Shown here piece by piece: positions 1 through 10,814 of a stretch of DNA of 64,000 nt (positions within the stretch are counted from its first letter, which is position 1; every line of letters begins with the position of its first letter). Position numbers and translations under genes: made by a program. The notes under the pieces are model-generated. The model had not been told where the DNA came from. It did not search any database and saw nothing but the letters and a program-made list of their open reading frames with translations. This DNA comes from Siphonodentalium dalli (Eukaryota > Mollusca > Scaphopoda > Gadilida > Siphonodentaliidae). The DNA is taken from contig CP136068.1 of NCBI GenBank assembly GCA_032622095.1, forward strand, positions 159,359,465 to 159,423,464, read 5' to 3'.

Positions 1-102
1 TCGTAAACTATATATTATAAGTTGATGTGGTGGATTGACTGCTACATGGTATGACATTGGCGGCTTGGCGATTATAATGTCACACCATGTTACCGTCAAT
101 CC

Positions 103-330
103 ACCGCAATAACGTATATTCTGCCGACAGTTCTGGTCAACCTTAGAAATTTGACATTTATTCCGAAGAAGGAAAAGCAGAACATGTCAAAATGTCCTAT
201 CGCTCTCGCCATAAAGTTGTTCAACGCAAACGACGTCATGAAAAAAGCAGGCAAGCGATAGACGATGTATCAGTTTCCTTTATGTTGACTGCTGGAGACG
301 TAAACATGGGATATGTTGCGCGGCTTTCTG
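103..330 (-). repeat. Dispersed repeat, inverted partner of 13594-13848
   Basis: Read as its reverse complement, this stretch aligns over most of its length with 13594-13848. Shared blocks include AGCCGCGCAAC, GTTTACGTCT, GTCAACATAA, GTTGAACAACT, GGCGAGAGCGATAG and ATACGTTATTG. Identity is roughly three quarters by eye. No open frame is conserved between the copies, so this is an old interspersed repeat of unknown class. Confidence 0.7.
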
Positions 331-546
331 ACTTCATTATTTAATACGGCAATACTGTACTTGGATAATCATGCGCAGTTGATAGATAATCATACAGTGA
401 GATTTTCGCCAATTGAAAATAATTCCCGATACTTGATACTTGATACGTGATAAGTGATGGTTGAGTGATTGACACACGGCCAGTATACATGACTGAGTGT
501 CTGTATCATTAAATGAAGTATTTGATACAAACCAAGTGAATTGATA

Positions 547-620
547 ACGTATCGGTTGTGACGGTTGGGACATCTCACTAAAGATGGATCATGTGCATAC
601 TTTTATGAGAGCCTGCACAA
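547..620 (-). repeat. Short dispersed repeat, inverted partner of 7150-7222
   Basis: The blocks TGGGACATC, CACTAAAGATGGATC, GCATACTTTTA and CCTGCACAA recur in reverse complement at 7150-7222. The two copies are probably fragments of one old element, and no coding content is visible in either. Confidence 0.7.
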
Positions 621-2316
621 GCATTGATGACGTAGTACTCTAAGCGTAATCGTGACAACATCCGAGCTTTTTGTGAAACCTCCCCACTATTAATCTTATT
701 ACAGAGGCGCATCTCCATGTTACCGACATACCACGAAAAATAGACCAACGCCAGGTGGAGACACTACTACCGCATCACAAAATGTTCCCGCACACACAGC
801 CATGTCGAGACAATATCGTCGTCAGATTGAGCCACTCGCATCATATCCGAACAAGTTGCATCGTCACATACACCAGAGGCGAATATGTATCTAGAAACCT
901 CGACGTCACATTCCCGGCGTAATTAATAACGTTGGCTACACCAATCCTGACGTCAGTGTCGTCGACGTCGAAAATGACGGATATCCCGAAATACCAGTTA
1001 GTGAATCGTGAAAATGTTCGCGTTAAATGTACTCCAACTGCCGCAGCGACACGACACTCAATAACACACACTACATCAGTTTGTTATATCTATAAAGCTT
1101 TGTGCTTATTTATTTTGGTGAAACCAGCTGGATATATTGGAATACACCACTATTAGTCAGCCCAATGTTTAACCTGTGAATTATCGATTGATTATTAATT
1201 AGCCATGCACACTTAGAAAATACGCCCAGTTATTTCATCGACCGCCTTTATTTTTCTATGCCAGCTCGGTGTTCCGTCGGTTCGTGTTATGAAGCGGTTT
1301 ATTTGGATATGAAATGCAAATCCCAGTTGGCAGGTGACCAATTGCGGAACACGATATATGGTATCCCACACCAACTGTGTGAATACATAAGACTGAACTC
1401 AGAAGATGGCATAACATTCACAATCGGGTGCTAGATTTTTTATTTGTCAATGCCATAGTGTAATCCGAATTACGCACCGTATGCCACACAAGAACCGATG
1501 TCGATTAAACAGTATACACAATTAACAATGGCGTAATATGATGTATACAAACAGCTGTAGACATAATTCACAATCCATACATAACGCTTTATTTCAAGTA
1601 ACATAATTTACCAGTGAAGTTATCGTTTATAATCACTCGAGAAATCAAGGTAAATCACACATAGGAACGTAATAACTCATTACAACCAAAAATAATAACG
1701 AGCGCCAGTTTTCTATGTAATGTGGAGTAACTCTAATTTTATCCCACAGGGTTAGAGTGAAAGACAACAACTGGAATGCGTGTATAGCTACCTGTTCAGA
1801 AAATCATAATTATTTACAGGAAGCCGATACAATAAATGTAGTAGTAACCAATACAAACATGTGGGTGACAATTTTTTGAGGCACAATAACCGCCTATACA
1901 GATGTAAGCCAAGAGGGGGAGACACCAATCGAACGCGTATGTCCCAATACAAAAAAAACAGGGAGGGAGGGAGGGTTGTCAACACAAGCGACTGTCCTCA
2001 GCCAATAAATCATTGGAAATAATGTTTAACGCAGTATAACTGCGCGCATCCCCCGGGCAAAGATATAGTTCCCATTACTCTGCTATTCAAATTATCCCCA
2101 TTCGCTAACTAAATAGCAATACTGCCAAAAATACTTGTACTTTATAATTAAGTTTTATTTTCGTCTAAGTACTCCGCAATATCAGTGTATATCTTACTTA
2201 TCTGAACTGTCATGCGGTATGATGTAGTGATAGATACGAGTGAAAGATCTCTTGATCAAACATGATTATGTTTGTACCAAATTTTTGGTTTAAGTTTACG
2301 CATCTATAACCCTGTG
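621..2316. other. No gene recognised
   Basis: This is AT-rich unique-looking sequence with only short, low-quality open frames. The one local structure worth naming is four GGG runs separated by single A residues at 1961-1975, a perfect intramolecular G-quadruplex motif. Confidence 0.6.
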
Positions 2317-2325
2317 CGATAAAAT

Positions 2326-3220
2326 GGGTAGGGTTCTCTATTCCGAAGGTTCGCTATTCCGAAGGTTCACTAATCCGAAGGTTCCTAATCCGAAGGTTCA
2401 CTAATCCGAAGGTTCACTATTCCGAAGGTTCGCTATTCCGAAGGTTTTCTATTATGGGAGTTTTTAGCCAGAAATGAATCAAAATTTGCGCCCCCGTACA
2501 TTTATACACCCCAATCTAATATCTTATTTGTCCCAGATGTCGGTTATTAATAGCAAGAAGACAGTATCAGTTTATCATTTTAATATTATAGAAAGTTGAA
2601 AACACAATGACTGAAATAAACTACGAGTTAGAGATGCATTCTACCCGAACTGGCAATCTGTACTTGAAAGAAACATCAACATTAAAATCAATACGAAGTC
2701 AGAATTGCAGTTAGGTCCATTCAGCGGTATTCTGCTATACAGTAAGTTATATAGCGCCCCAGTATTGATTGACCGTAAGAGCCCCACTGTTATAGCATTT
2801 GGGACATTATATTAATCAAAATAACTCCTATGTAAATCATTTATAAATCAGATGATTTATTGAAGTTATATAGACGTAAAATAACACTTCCTAAAATATG
2901 TCGTTTTAGTCCTCAGCCGATAGACGACATATATGTCGTTCTACTCGCCAAAGGGTTAAATCTCAAGGAAACCCACGAAAACAAAAATCACATTTTTTTT
3001 TAAATGTTTTAAGTTATTTCCTTCATGATAAGAGTCTTCGTACTAAAGAACCCTCTCAATATACTTTAGAATATAGAATTAACTTTTAAAATAACAAAAA
3101 CCTTCGGAATAGCGAACCTTCGGAATAGTGAACCTTCGGAATAGTGAACCTTCGGATTAGTGAACCTTCGGATTAGTGAACCTTCGGAATAGCGAACCTT
3201 CGGAATAGAGACATGTTCCC
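2326..3220. mobile_element. Mutator-like MITE with tandem-repeat terminal inverted repeats
   Basis: A 9-bp direct repeat, CGATAAAAT, lies at 2317-2325 and 3221-3229 and brackets the element. The termini are GGG...CCC. Both ends run into an array of a unit of about 15 bp (CCGAAGGTTCGCTATT with variants): about seven units at 2340-2450 on the plus strand, and the same array inverted at 3094-3210. The interior of about 640 bp has no useful open frame, so the element is non-autonomous. A 9-bp target duplication with long inverted repeats is typical of the Mutator (MULE) superfamily. That assignment is inferred from structure alone. Confidence 0.8.
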
Positions 3221-3504
3221 CGATAAAATACGTCGTTTTGTACGACAATGTTATATCTCCTGATGTAGTCCCAATGCGTATATATATGCTGATTACAATA
3301 GTATAGCATGACTTTCTAAATTAGCAATATATAAACCTGAAGCACAATTCGCCTTAAAGTCAGTTTAATTACATGATTACATCGTTGACGAAAGTCACAT
3401 TATGTTTGTCGTAGTTAATATTATATTTATAATATGCAATATATTATTGATGTATTAAATAAAACATTTCCCACAGTTATCACATTAGAATCATGTCAAG
3501 TGTT

Positions 3505-3790
3505 CGCGCTGACGCTTGCCAAATTAATTAATGCAAAAATAATTCACATTTGGCAAAAGTTATTTCCATTTGGCAAACGTTTTGGCAAGCGAGTTTTCAT
3601 TCCCATATTACAACAAACACTACTTATTTAGCAATTGGTTACATTGGCTAATTTCCATTCCACGGACGAAGATTTCCAGTAACGGCTTATGGGGTTTTGG
3701 GGAAGTTAAAACCTTAGTCAACATGTAATGAATCCAATAGCATGTCGGTCGGCCATTGAGTACGATGGTGACATGATCACAGCTAATCCA
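3505..3790 (+). repeat. Dispersed repeat rich in TTTGGCAAA motifs (copy 1)
   Basis: The order TTCGCGCTG, CTTGCCAAAT, AATAATTCACATTTGGCAAA and TTTTGGCAAG, followed by a GGGGAAGTTAA-like block and an AATAGCA-like block, is repeated at 31487-31740. Shorter pieces of the same motif are at 7245-7290 and 31861-31920. The class is unknown and there is no coding capacity. Confidence 0.65.
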
Positions 3791-3841
3791 CTTTCTTGTG
3801 TTATTGTAATCAATTGGAGAGACAATTAAAGACACAGATAG

Positions 3842-4206
3842 CCTTCGCGTGTGTATTGCTGTTAAAATAATCATACCGGTTAAAACTACAATAAACAGGT
3901 AATAATATTTAAATATAGACATATTGTGTTCTTATACAAATCATAAATATCGCGTAAATAGTTTGTTAGTGTTAGGTTCGCACGCTGTGTTATGTAAACA
4001 ACAGCCAAAAACGTTACAAAAACTGGATTTTGTTTCTGTAACCTTTTTGTCTTTTGTTTACACAACAAGGCTTTGACAATAATATACTATTTACGCGATA
4101 TTCATGATTCGTATAAGAACATGTGTGTCCATATTTTAATAATATTTCTGTTTATGGCGGTTTTAACGGATGCGACTATTTTACATGCAATACCCACCGC
4201 CAACGC
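3842..4206. mobile_element. Palindromic MITE
   Basis: The two halves are near-reverse complements. The left arm, about 3842-3968, has GTATTGC, a GTTAAAA block, ATAAACAG, GTTCTTATAC and ATATCGCGTAAATAGT. The right arm, about 4078-4206, carries the same blocks inverted. Arms of about 120 bp enclose a spacer of about 110 bp. A related but more diverged copy is at 34405-34890. The fold-back form and lack of coding fit a non-autonomous DNA transposon. I could not fix a target duplication. Confidence 0.65.
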
Positions 4207-5621
4207 TTACAGTATGTTTAATAATTGCGGCCGAGACTGATTCATTAAATTTCATCGAAATGTTGTAATCTCGGTTACTATGGGTGTATTTTTTTATGCC
4301 ATAATTATCATTGTTGATATGTGACGCGAATTCAACTACTCCGTTGTTTACTTTTGATGGGTATTCTCACCAGGAGACAAAAACACAAGGCTACAAGGAA
4401 TGTACGCCAGGCTTAGTGATGCATTATGCATACATTTACGTCATGACGTCAGTCTGTTTCTGAGCCACCAGTAACTTGATACATTTCATATGTTTCCTAG
4501 TTCGTATAACATTTGCAAGCTACATTTGATTGAAATACCGGCAATGTTCCTCATGTCTAAGTGAAATTATGACAACTTCCAATTTTAAATGAATGTAATA
4601 TAATAACTCTTTTCCCAACTACGATGGTTCGACTATGGGTATAACCGTTTAACAATTGAAATTACCTTTGAAACTTTAAACCCACAGTAGCAATGTATAC
4701 CCACAGTACGATGCTGTATAGCCACAGTAGGGTGTAAAGATGAAGTTTATAAAATGGGTGTTATACACGCAATTGAACAGTGAATATGGTCAACTTGACG
4801 AATCAATGTTACATAAAGCCGATCATTAATATCGGTCTGATAGCATATGACACATTCTGAGAAAACATGTTAAAATATTTCCAATCGGCACAAGCGAACT
4901 TTTGGCCAGAGCTCTCAATTGACTGGTTATTGTTCTGTGGCCATTAGTCGGACTTTATCGCCATTCATATGAAAATGCAGTCTGCAGATGGGAGATCTGA
5001 ACATATTCAATATTATAAATCACCCCTATTTTGTACCACATTAATATAATTTGGAATAAAGTACACATCTGGCGTTACATGGACTGGCAATGTCTTTCTT
5101 TCATCCCTTCTGTTCGTTGACGTAATGGGGAGTGATATCATCTGTCATTGTTGTCGATTCGTTACTAACTCCTGAAAATAAATGAACACGTATATCATTG
5201 GTGGATCCACATGCAAACATTATATAAATTATGATAACTGCATATATATTATTCTCTCTCATTGTCTTTTATTTTGAATGAACAGTTACTAGCAACGCTC
5301 TATATATATACTTGTTTCTTGAATGACTGTATAAACTGATAAAATTGAAAGCAGTCGAGTTACCGGCAATAACATTCTGGAATGGTGGGCATTCCCCGAG
5401 CTAATTGTCTCTGATGCGAACTTAAATGCATACTAACTGCGTGTCCTTGGTTACCGATCATTTGTCATCGTAAGATGAAAACGACAGTTGTAGCGTTACC
5501 TTACTATTTTCTAGCTGTACCTTAGATGTTAATGCATATTGCACTAATACACTGCATTACTTCAGATATAAGTGGAATGTGTTAGTTAAGAGTACTCAGT
5601 AAGTTAGTATATACATATATG
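4207..5621. other. No gene recognised
   Basis: This is AT-rich sequence without a credible open frame or splice-bounded exon. A few CCCACAGTA-type short repeats occur at 4680-4730. Nothing else stands out. Confidence 0.55.
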
Positions 5622-5994
5622 TTAACCCTTTACCCAACAAACCGGCCAAAAACGCCCAAATAAAGCTCCAACAGCCTAAATAATCTTCGGTCTGTCTCAA
5701 TAACACCATACAAATATGGATATCATTGGAACCGGTTCATTGACCACATTGTGATGGTTACAGTTATGCCATGTGCCAATGCATTCTCTTATATATGCGA
5801 GTCGACCATAGGTCGCCTCGCATATATAAGAGAATGAATTGGCCTAAAAAAATATTTTTTTAACACTTTTTACCATTTTTTCTTACATTCTTTAACAATT
5901 TTATAATTTTTAATGTGTTAAGCCAATGCATTATCTTATATGCGAGGCGACCTATGATCGACTCGCATATGTAAGAGAATGCATTGGCACAGGG
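5622..5994 (-). mobile_element. piggyBac-like MITE with double-palindrome core (one end lost)
   Basis: The element opens with TTAACCCTTTACCCAACA and a unique arm of about 140 bp that is the reverse complement of the right arm of the copies at 10815 and 30700. Two palindromes of about 70 bp follow, at 5778-5848 and 5930-5994. Each is built from GCCAATGCATTCTCTTATATA, GCGAGTCGACC and its complement, and they are separated by an AT core. The other TTAA end is missing after 5994, so the copy is truncated relative to 30700-31082. Confidence 0.75.
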
Positions 5995-6212
5995 CCACAT
6001 GTTGCGTTGCATGATCCTCCGTCCACTTCAAAATCGATGTGCGGATAACGAGGAACAATTTTTCTGCGGTCATTATCATATATTCGCCTTCATATCGTGT
6101 GGGAAAATTATACAGGGATAGTTTTGAAGCCATTATACTTTTTACTATACCTATGTTTGCCAACTAGAAAAGCGTTATATGCCGTCAGCCAGTCATCCAT
6201 TCGGACTTGTTA

Positions 6213-6338
6213 TTGTCATTCCAGAGGGCTAGGTGTGATTTTACTGTCATTCCAGAGGGTTTAGGTGTGATTTTACTCTCATTCCAGAGGGTTAGGTGTG
6301 ATTTTACTCTCATTCCAGAGGGCTAGGTGTGATTTTCG
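6213..6338 (+). repeat. Tandem repeat, unit about 31 bp, four copies
   Basis: The blocks CATTCCAGAGGG and TTAGGTGTGATTTTAC recur four times with few substitutions. The array lies about 80 bp beyond the splice donor of the minus-strand exon at 6420-6497, so it would be intronic. Confidence 0.9.
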
Positions 6339-6419
6339 CTTACCATGTCAAAATAGTCGTCGGAGCAGACACACACTTACCTATACTAGTTACAAATACA
6401 ACAAATACGTTCTACTCAC

Positions 6420-6497
6420 CACCGTACTTCGCATACTGCGAACATGTCATAAATTTTCACCATTTCGCATCGGCACAGTGGACATCCATTTTGAAAA
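6420..6497 (-). CDS. Internal exon of a cysteine-rich secreted peptide, paralogue of the 9578-9846 exon
   Basis: Read on the minus strand, a pyrimidine tract ending TTTTTCTCTGCAG leads into a 78-nt exon that ends at a GTGAGT donor at 6419-6414. The exon is entered in phase 1 and left in phase 2. It encodes 25 residues including GCPLCRC, then KIYDMFAVCEV, with cysteines spaced C-x2-C-x-C-x11-C. The exon at 9578-9846 ends with the same pattern (LCEC, then KI, FA and CV), the same exit phase and the same donor. The two are therefore very probably paralogous exons of one gene family. GCP-x-C-x-C is the usual end of an antistasin-type protease-inhibitor domain, so that family is a possibility. I see no signal-peptide exon for this copy, and it may be a relic or part of a larger gene. 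Confidence 0.6.
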
Positions 6498-7149
6498 CTG
6501 CAGAGAAAAAGTATAATAAAACTTTATGAACCTTTAGCATTAGAACATATGATTTTAGATACTAAACACAAATACCGATTACACGGTTGACCCCTAAAAA
6601 TTATTTGACATTGTATGCCTAAAATCTCTAAAATTCCATGAGCAGATATATATTCCCAGGCTTCGAAATTGTCCAATATATAGTAGATGACAATGACTGA
6701 AAATCATACTCGTAGTTTATACTCCATATTTATCAAAGCATTGACATGTAAGTCAAATGCTGCTAATTTCCCTGACAGGGTACCCCGGTTCGTGAACGTG
6801 GCCTCAGTCGGGATTGTATGTAAGTCACGCATGGAAGCTGGTGTGTCGGTAGAGAGCGCAAGACAGAGCGATAGGAGTGTGGCTGCTAATTAATGCATTC
6901 TTTAGATGTAACTTGTATTCGCTTTGTACGTATGTTCAATTGTTATTCAATAAAAATATTTTTTTTTAAATTAGGAACCTCTCCAATTAACACGGCGACC
7001 AACACATTTAGTGGAACTTGAATGCAGACCGTTGGCTGTCGAATAATATGCACGCAGGGCCCATTTACTTCCATAATGTATACCATGTTGTATATCAATT
7101 AGAACGCAATTGATCGTTATATATGGTAACATAATTGGGTGTTTTTCAT
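6498..7149. other. No gene recognised
   Basis: This AT-rich stretch holds only short open frames without family resemblance. On the minus strand it would be intron upstream of the 6420-6497 exon. I did not find a matching signal-peptide exon in it. Confidence 0.5.
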
Positions 7150-7222
7150 GTTTGTGCAGGATCTCCTAAAAGTATGCAACCGATCCATCTTTAGTGGGAT
7201 GTCCCAATGGTCACAACCGATG
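7150..7222 (+). repeat. Short dispersed repeat, inverted partner of 547-620
   Basis: It shares GTGCAGGATCTC, AAAAGTATGC, GATCCATCTTTAGTG and GATGTCCCA with the reverse complement of 547-620. It is followed directly at 7245-7290 by a short run of TTTGCCAAAT motifs, also seen at 3505 and 31487. Confidence 0.7.
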
Positions 7223-7972
7223 CATCATCAATGTAAAGCAGGGTCTACTTTTGCCAAATATTTTGCCAAATGAAAATAATTTTTGCCAAATGTATGTCCA
7301 CGACATCACTCATGTGATGTAGATTTCTTGTACGATTTCGATAGTATTGGGGCTTGGAACACCACCTAATACAGGTGTAAACCTATTTCCGGTAACATGG
7401 GGAATGGTATGAAATAAACCTAGGTATATATTCTAAAGTGTCACATGGACAATTCGGAAGTAAACTAAATTGAAAGAAGTAGAACGGGAATATGCCTGGT
7501 ATTTTATAAATTTAGTATATAGTGAGAATGCATACGGTATTATACAAATATAGCTGATCTCCAACGAGTTATGCATATATGAAAGCATATTACATGACAT
7601 GTGTATGCGTACCAGTATTACAAATCCATGCATCTTAGACATTAAATTCTAAAAACAATGAAGGTTTTTCAAAAGTTGTGGCTTCATGATTTAAATAACT
7701 ACTGGCAGTTTACGATCTATCTGAATAAAATACGAAAGTCGTAGTTATTTTAACAATATTGAAATTCAGAACACATACGTATGCTGCGAGGTTTCGAAAG
7801 AGTTAATACATAGCGAAATTTAAAATTGTGTACATGATTATGAAAATGTATGATAGTAAGCTATAAGGTGTAAAATGTTATAATTTGACAGGCATCGTCG
7901 TTAGTTCCGTTAACCGGTGATGTAGCGTTAAAGCAACATGCCATGCACTAACAGGATATATATCGTGAGAAT

Positions 7973-8371
7973 CGTGAACAAGAGGTCACAAAATGTGGCG
8001 ACTCCAAATGCAAAACATGTCGCTACCTGCACACCGGGACATACTTTACCCTCAAGAATGGGCATGTTGTCCGCCCTAATGAGAACATGGACCGCAATAC
8101 CCGAAATTTAGTTTATATTATAGTATGTTCTGGATGTGAGGAATTTGATGTTGGACAAACGGGAAATTCCCTTGTCGAAAGAACAAGGATCCACCGCCAG
8201 CAAATCAGACAACCGGAATTACGGATGATTCCATTAAGTAAACATATGGATGAATGTGGGGATGGATCCTCGGGATTTTCCCCATGCACAAAATGATGGA
8301 AGTCAACACATTCAAACGGTTGCAGATGGAACACAAGTTGTTTCGGAACTAATTAAATCCGAAACTAAACT
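7973..8371 (+). pseudogene. Penelope-like element 3' fragment: GIY-YIG endonuclease domain
   Basis: An open frame from about 7973 to the stop at 8296 carries a Cys cluster (KCGDSKCKTC), then VYIIVCSGC, then a degenerate DVGQTGNSL in place of the usual YIG-T core. R-x2-IHRQQIR and PLSKHMDEC follow. This is the arrangement of the C-terminal GIY-YIG nuclease of Penelope-like retroelements. The family continues with an FPFYK-like segment and ends in NPKLN. Both are present here in another frame (FPMHKM..., then NPKLN near 8370), reached only through a frameshift close to 8270 and a stop codon just before NPKLN. The reverse transcriptase that should lie upstream is absent, so this is a dead, 5'-truncated copy. 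Confidence 0.75.
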
Positions 8372-8805
8372 CTATCATATAATCGCGACGTCACACACCC
8401 ACCTCCCGGAAGTGACGTCACAATAGATATAATTATAATAATAAAATGGCGTTATCCTGAAGATCTACGAAAAGCCGTGAAAAGGCATCGTTATACAGCC
8501 AAAACAATGTGTTTATGTGTATTCACATCTTACCTATATATAAACATGTACGTTTGAACTTGCAGCCATTAATTCAATATGTATATATATATATATCTTA
8601 CAACATAGTAGTTGACATTCTAACTACATACAACTCAAACTGAATGACCACGGCGTCACTGCTGTGATGTAGAATATTCTAACGACATTTTATTATTGTT
8701 GTCCAATTTATAAATCAGCTAGGTCCGTCATGATTGAACACATACAAAGGTCAGGTAAAACTATTTATTCAGTAATTCACTTCTTAATAGGTGCAATTTG
8801 TCTTA

Positions 8806-9030
8806 AAGGGTACTGTACACTAAACCCGGCCAGTTATGGGACCATCTCCTTTTAATCGCAACAGACTATATGTAAAAAATTAATCTATTTGAGCCATGGA
8901 TGGATGCAAAATACACTTGTGTGCTCTATGAACGATGCAAACAACGAAGTAATTATAATGCAAATTAATTTGTGAACTCCATTTAACATTGAGTTAGACA
9001 CAAAGTTGTTTATTATCGCACCGTTCTATG
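8806..9030 (+). mobile_element. Partial copy of a MITE with TACTGTACACTAAA terminus
   Basis: It starts GGGTACTGTACACTAAACCCGG and shares GGGACCATCT, TTTGAGC, GCAAAATACA, GATGCAAACAAC and GTAATTATAATG with 28695-29036. That second copy has a matching inverted right end. Here the right end has decayed or is missing after about 9030. Confidence 0.65.
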
Positions 9031-9577
9031 AATGAAATTTATCATATTAGTTTCATAAAATCTTATTCGTTGGAGATCATCTATATTATGTTTCGCATGT
9101 TACATGCTAATTCACGTCGAGCAACAAACCATACAATATATCTGAGTGGGAGAATCAATTTAGCACAGCAAGTGTTAAAGACATATTATGTACTTGTTCG
9201 GGTGCGTGAAACTGATCAGTTAGTATTCAGACGCTATGGTTGCTGGAGGAATGTAGCATTCTACTAACATCTCCGGAAATTTGAAGCAAATCGACTGCAC
9301 CACTCCATAGAAAACATTGTCAGAACTACGCTCAATTGTAAATATTTACTACGCGATTGGGTACGCATCTATCGGCGATAAGCTAGCGAAAACGATTTCG
9401 CCATCGAGAGTTACTTCATTTAATTGATATATAAGAATGACGATGTGTGTTGTCAATTTGAATATACTATTTGTAAAAAATACTACTTTGAACAAGATTA
9501 TTCTCCATTTGTATATGATCACCATACCGGTGTGTTCCACATCACGTTAAACACGAATACGGTATTCCGCTACTCAC

Positions 9578-9846
9578 CTTCGTACGCATATTGCAAAGGT
9601 GAGGATCTTTATTAGTCGGCATTCGCACAATACAGGTATGCATGGATTATGCCATTGCCTCTCGTAGACTTCCTCACCGATCTGTGTCGGCATTAACCTC
9701 TTTCCCATTTCACGTAGCCGGTCTCCATGTATCCGAGTCAGCCCACTGAGGTGCGGATGCCGAGAGTGGACTTTGCGACATTCGACTGAATGTGCAGCCA
9801 TAAGTGCAATAAGAAACACGAACAAAAGAGCATAGAACTTCGCCAT
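9578..9846 (-). CDS. First coding exon of a secreted cysteine-rich peptide precursor
   Basis: The start at 9846 has A at -3 and G at +4, a strong context. Residues 1-23 (MAKFYALLFVFLIALMAAHS...) form a classic signal peptide. A basic, His-rich stretch follows with a GKR site at residues 48-50, which could be a prohormone-type cleavage or amidation signal. The C-terminal part has cysteines at 69, 74, 76 and 87. The exon covers 89 codons plus two bases and ends at CGAAG/GTGAGT, a near-perfect donor at 9577-9572, so the protein continues in an unseen exon. The last 20 codons match the exon at 6420-6497 in cysteine spacing and phase. Without splicing, the frame reads only one codon further before a stop that overlaps the donor. 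Function is unknown: antimicrobial, protease-inhibitor or neuropeptide-like roles would all fit, and none is shown. Confidence 0.7.
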
Positions 9847-9920
9847 CTTAGATCAAATAATATTAAAGTCGGACACTCGATTAAAACAACTGTTGTCTGG
9901 GTTAAAGACTGATCCGTGGG

Positions 9921-9929
9921 TATTATATA
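9921..9929 (-). promoter_or_regulatory. Candidate TATA box
   Basis: The minus strand reads TATATAATA about 75 bp upstream of the start codon at 9846, in a sensible place for the core promoter of the secreted-peptide gene. A TCAGT initiator-like motif follows, but it is somewhat too close. The AT-rich background makes chance occurrence likely. Confidence 0.3.
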
Positions 9930-9950
9930 TGAGATTTCAGCTAGGAAGTC

Positions 9951-10073
9951 TTCTGAGTGGTCCAGAAATGTGATGCAAGTAAAACAGTGTGGTCTCGGCT
10001 ACAAACTCACCATGAGTTCTAGATATTACGATTCAGCTGTTGAGTGTTCTGAGTGGTCCCGAAATGCGACGCC
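9951..10073 (+). repeat. Direct repeat pair upstream of the secreted-peptide exon
   Basis: TTCTGAGTGGTCC followed by GAAATG and GA-GC recurs at about 9951-9975 and 10049-10073, 98 bp apart. The repeat is just beyond the presumed promoter of the minus-strand gene and could be regulatory or a remnant of coding repeats. Confidence 0.5.
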
Positions 10074-10814
10074 CGACACGTCGTGTGTTGCTGAGACTTC
10101 TCCGTGACAATCACACTTGACATTATACGTGGTGAGAGTGATATTTCCCACGGTGATGCAAATGTACCGTCGGGCGCGAATAATTAATGAAATGTGGTTA
10201 CCGGAAATATCACATACAATTTCAAGAGTCAATTTTCACCTAAGTTCGGCTGTCATTCGCACCAACATTGACTGTTTATAAATGTAATTGGTGGATTATA
10301 ATTAAGTGCACAATTGTGCATTTGGTATTTTTCTTCTATGATATTTCTTTAGAACTGCGTGAAATTATATATTGCTTTTTTACGAAATTGCTTTTGCCAT
10401 AGCTAATTTCGAGGGCTGCTGCATGTACACCAGCATACGGTATAATGAGATCCAGTCATTAAACCCATTCACATTACATGTATGTGCTGATGGTTGTATA
10501 TCAAGTTTCAAGTGTCAGATACATGTATACTGAATTTAAGTTTTGAAATCAGATCACCCACTAGTGCCAATGTGGTATTACTTCATATGAGTGTAATGGT
10601 TACCTCATTTACAATAAATCATATATTTATCCTCGTGATACCCTTATCAAAGGGTATTTAAGTTGTATGTTCCTATGGGATTGTCGTGATACATATGTAC
10701 AGTTTACAATAAACATTGCGACGAGCAGAAAATGGGCTTGGAATAGGACATTTTGTTGTCAGACCAGATGTTAGATGGGTCATTTTAAATTGGCAGATAA
10801 GCCATCGTGTGGAT

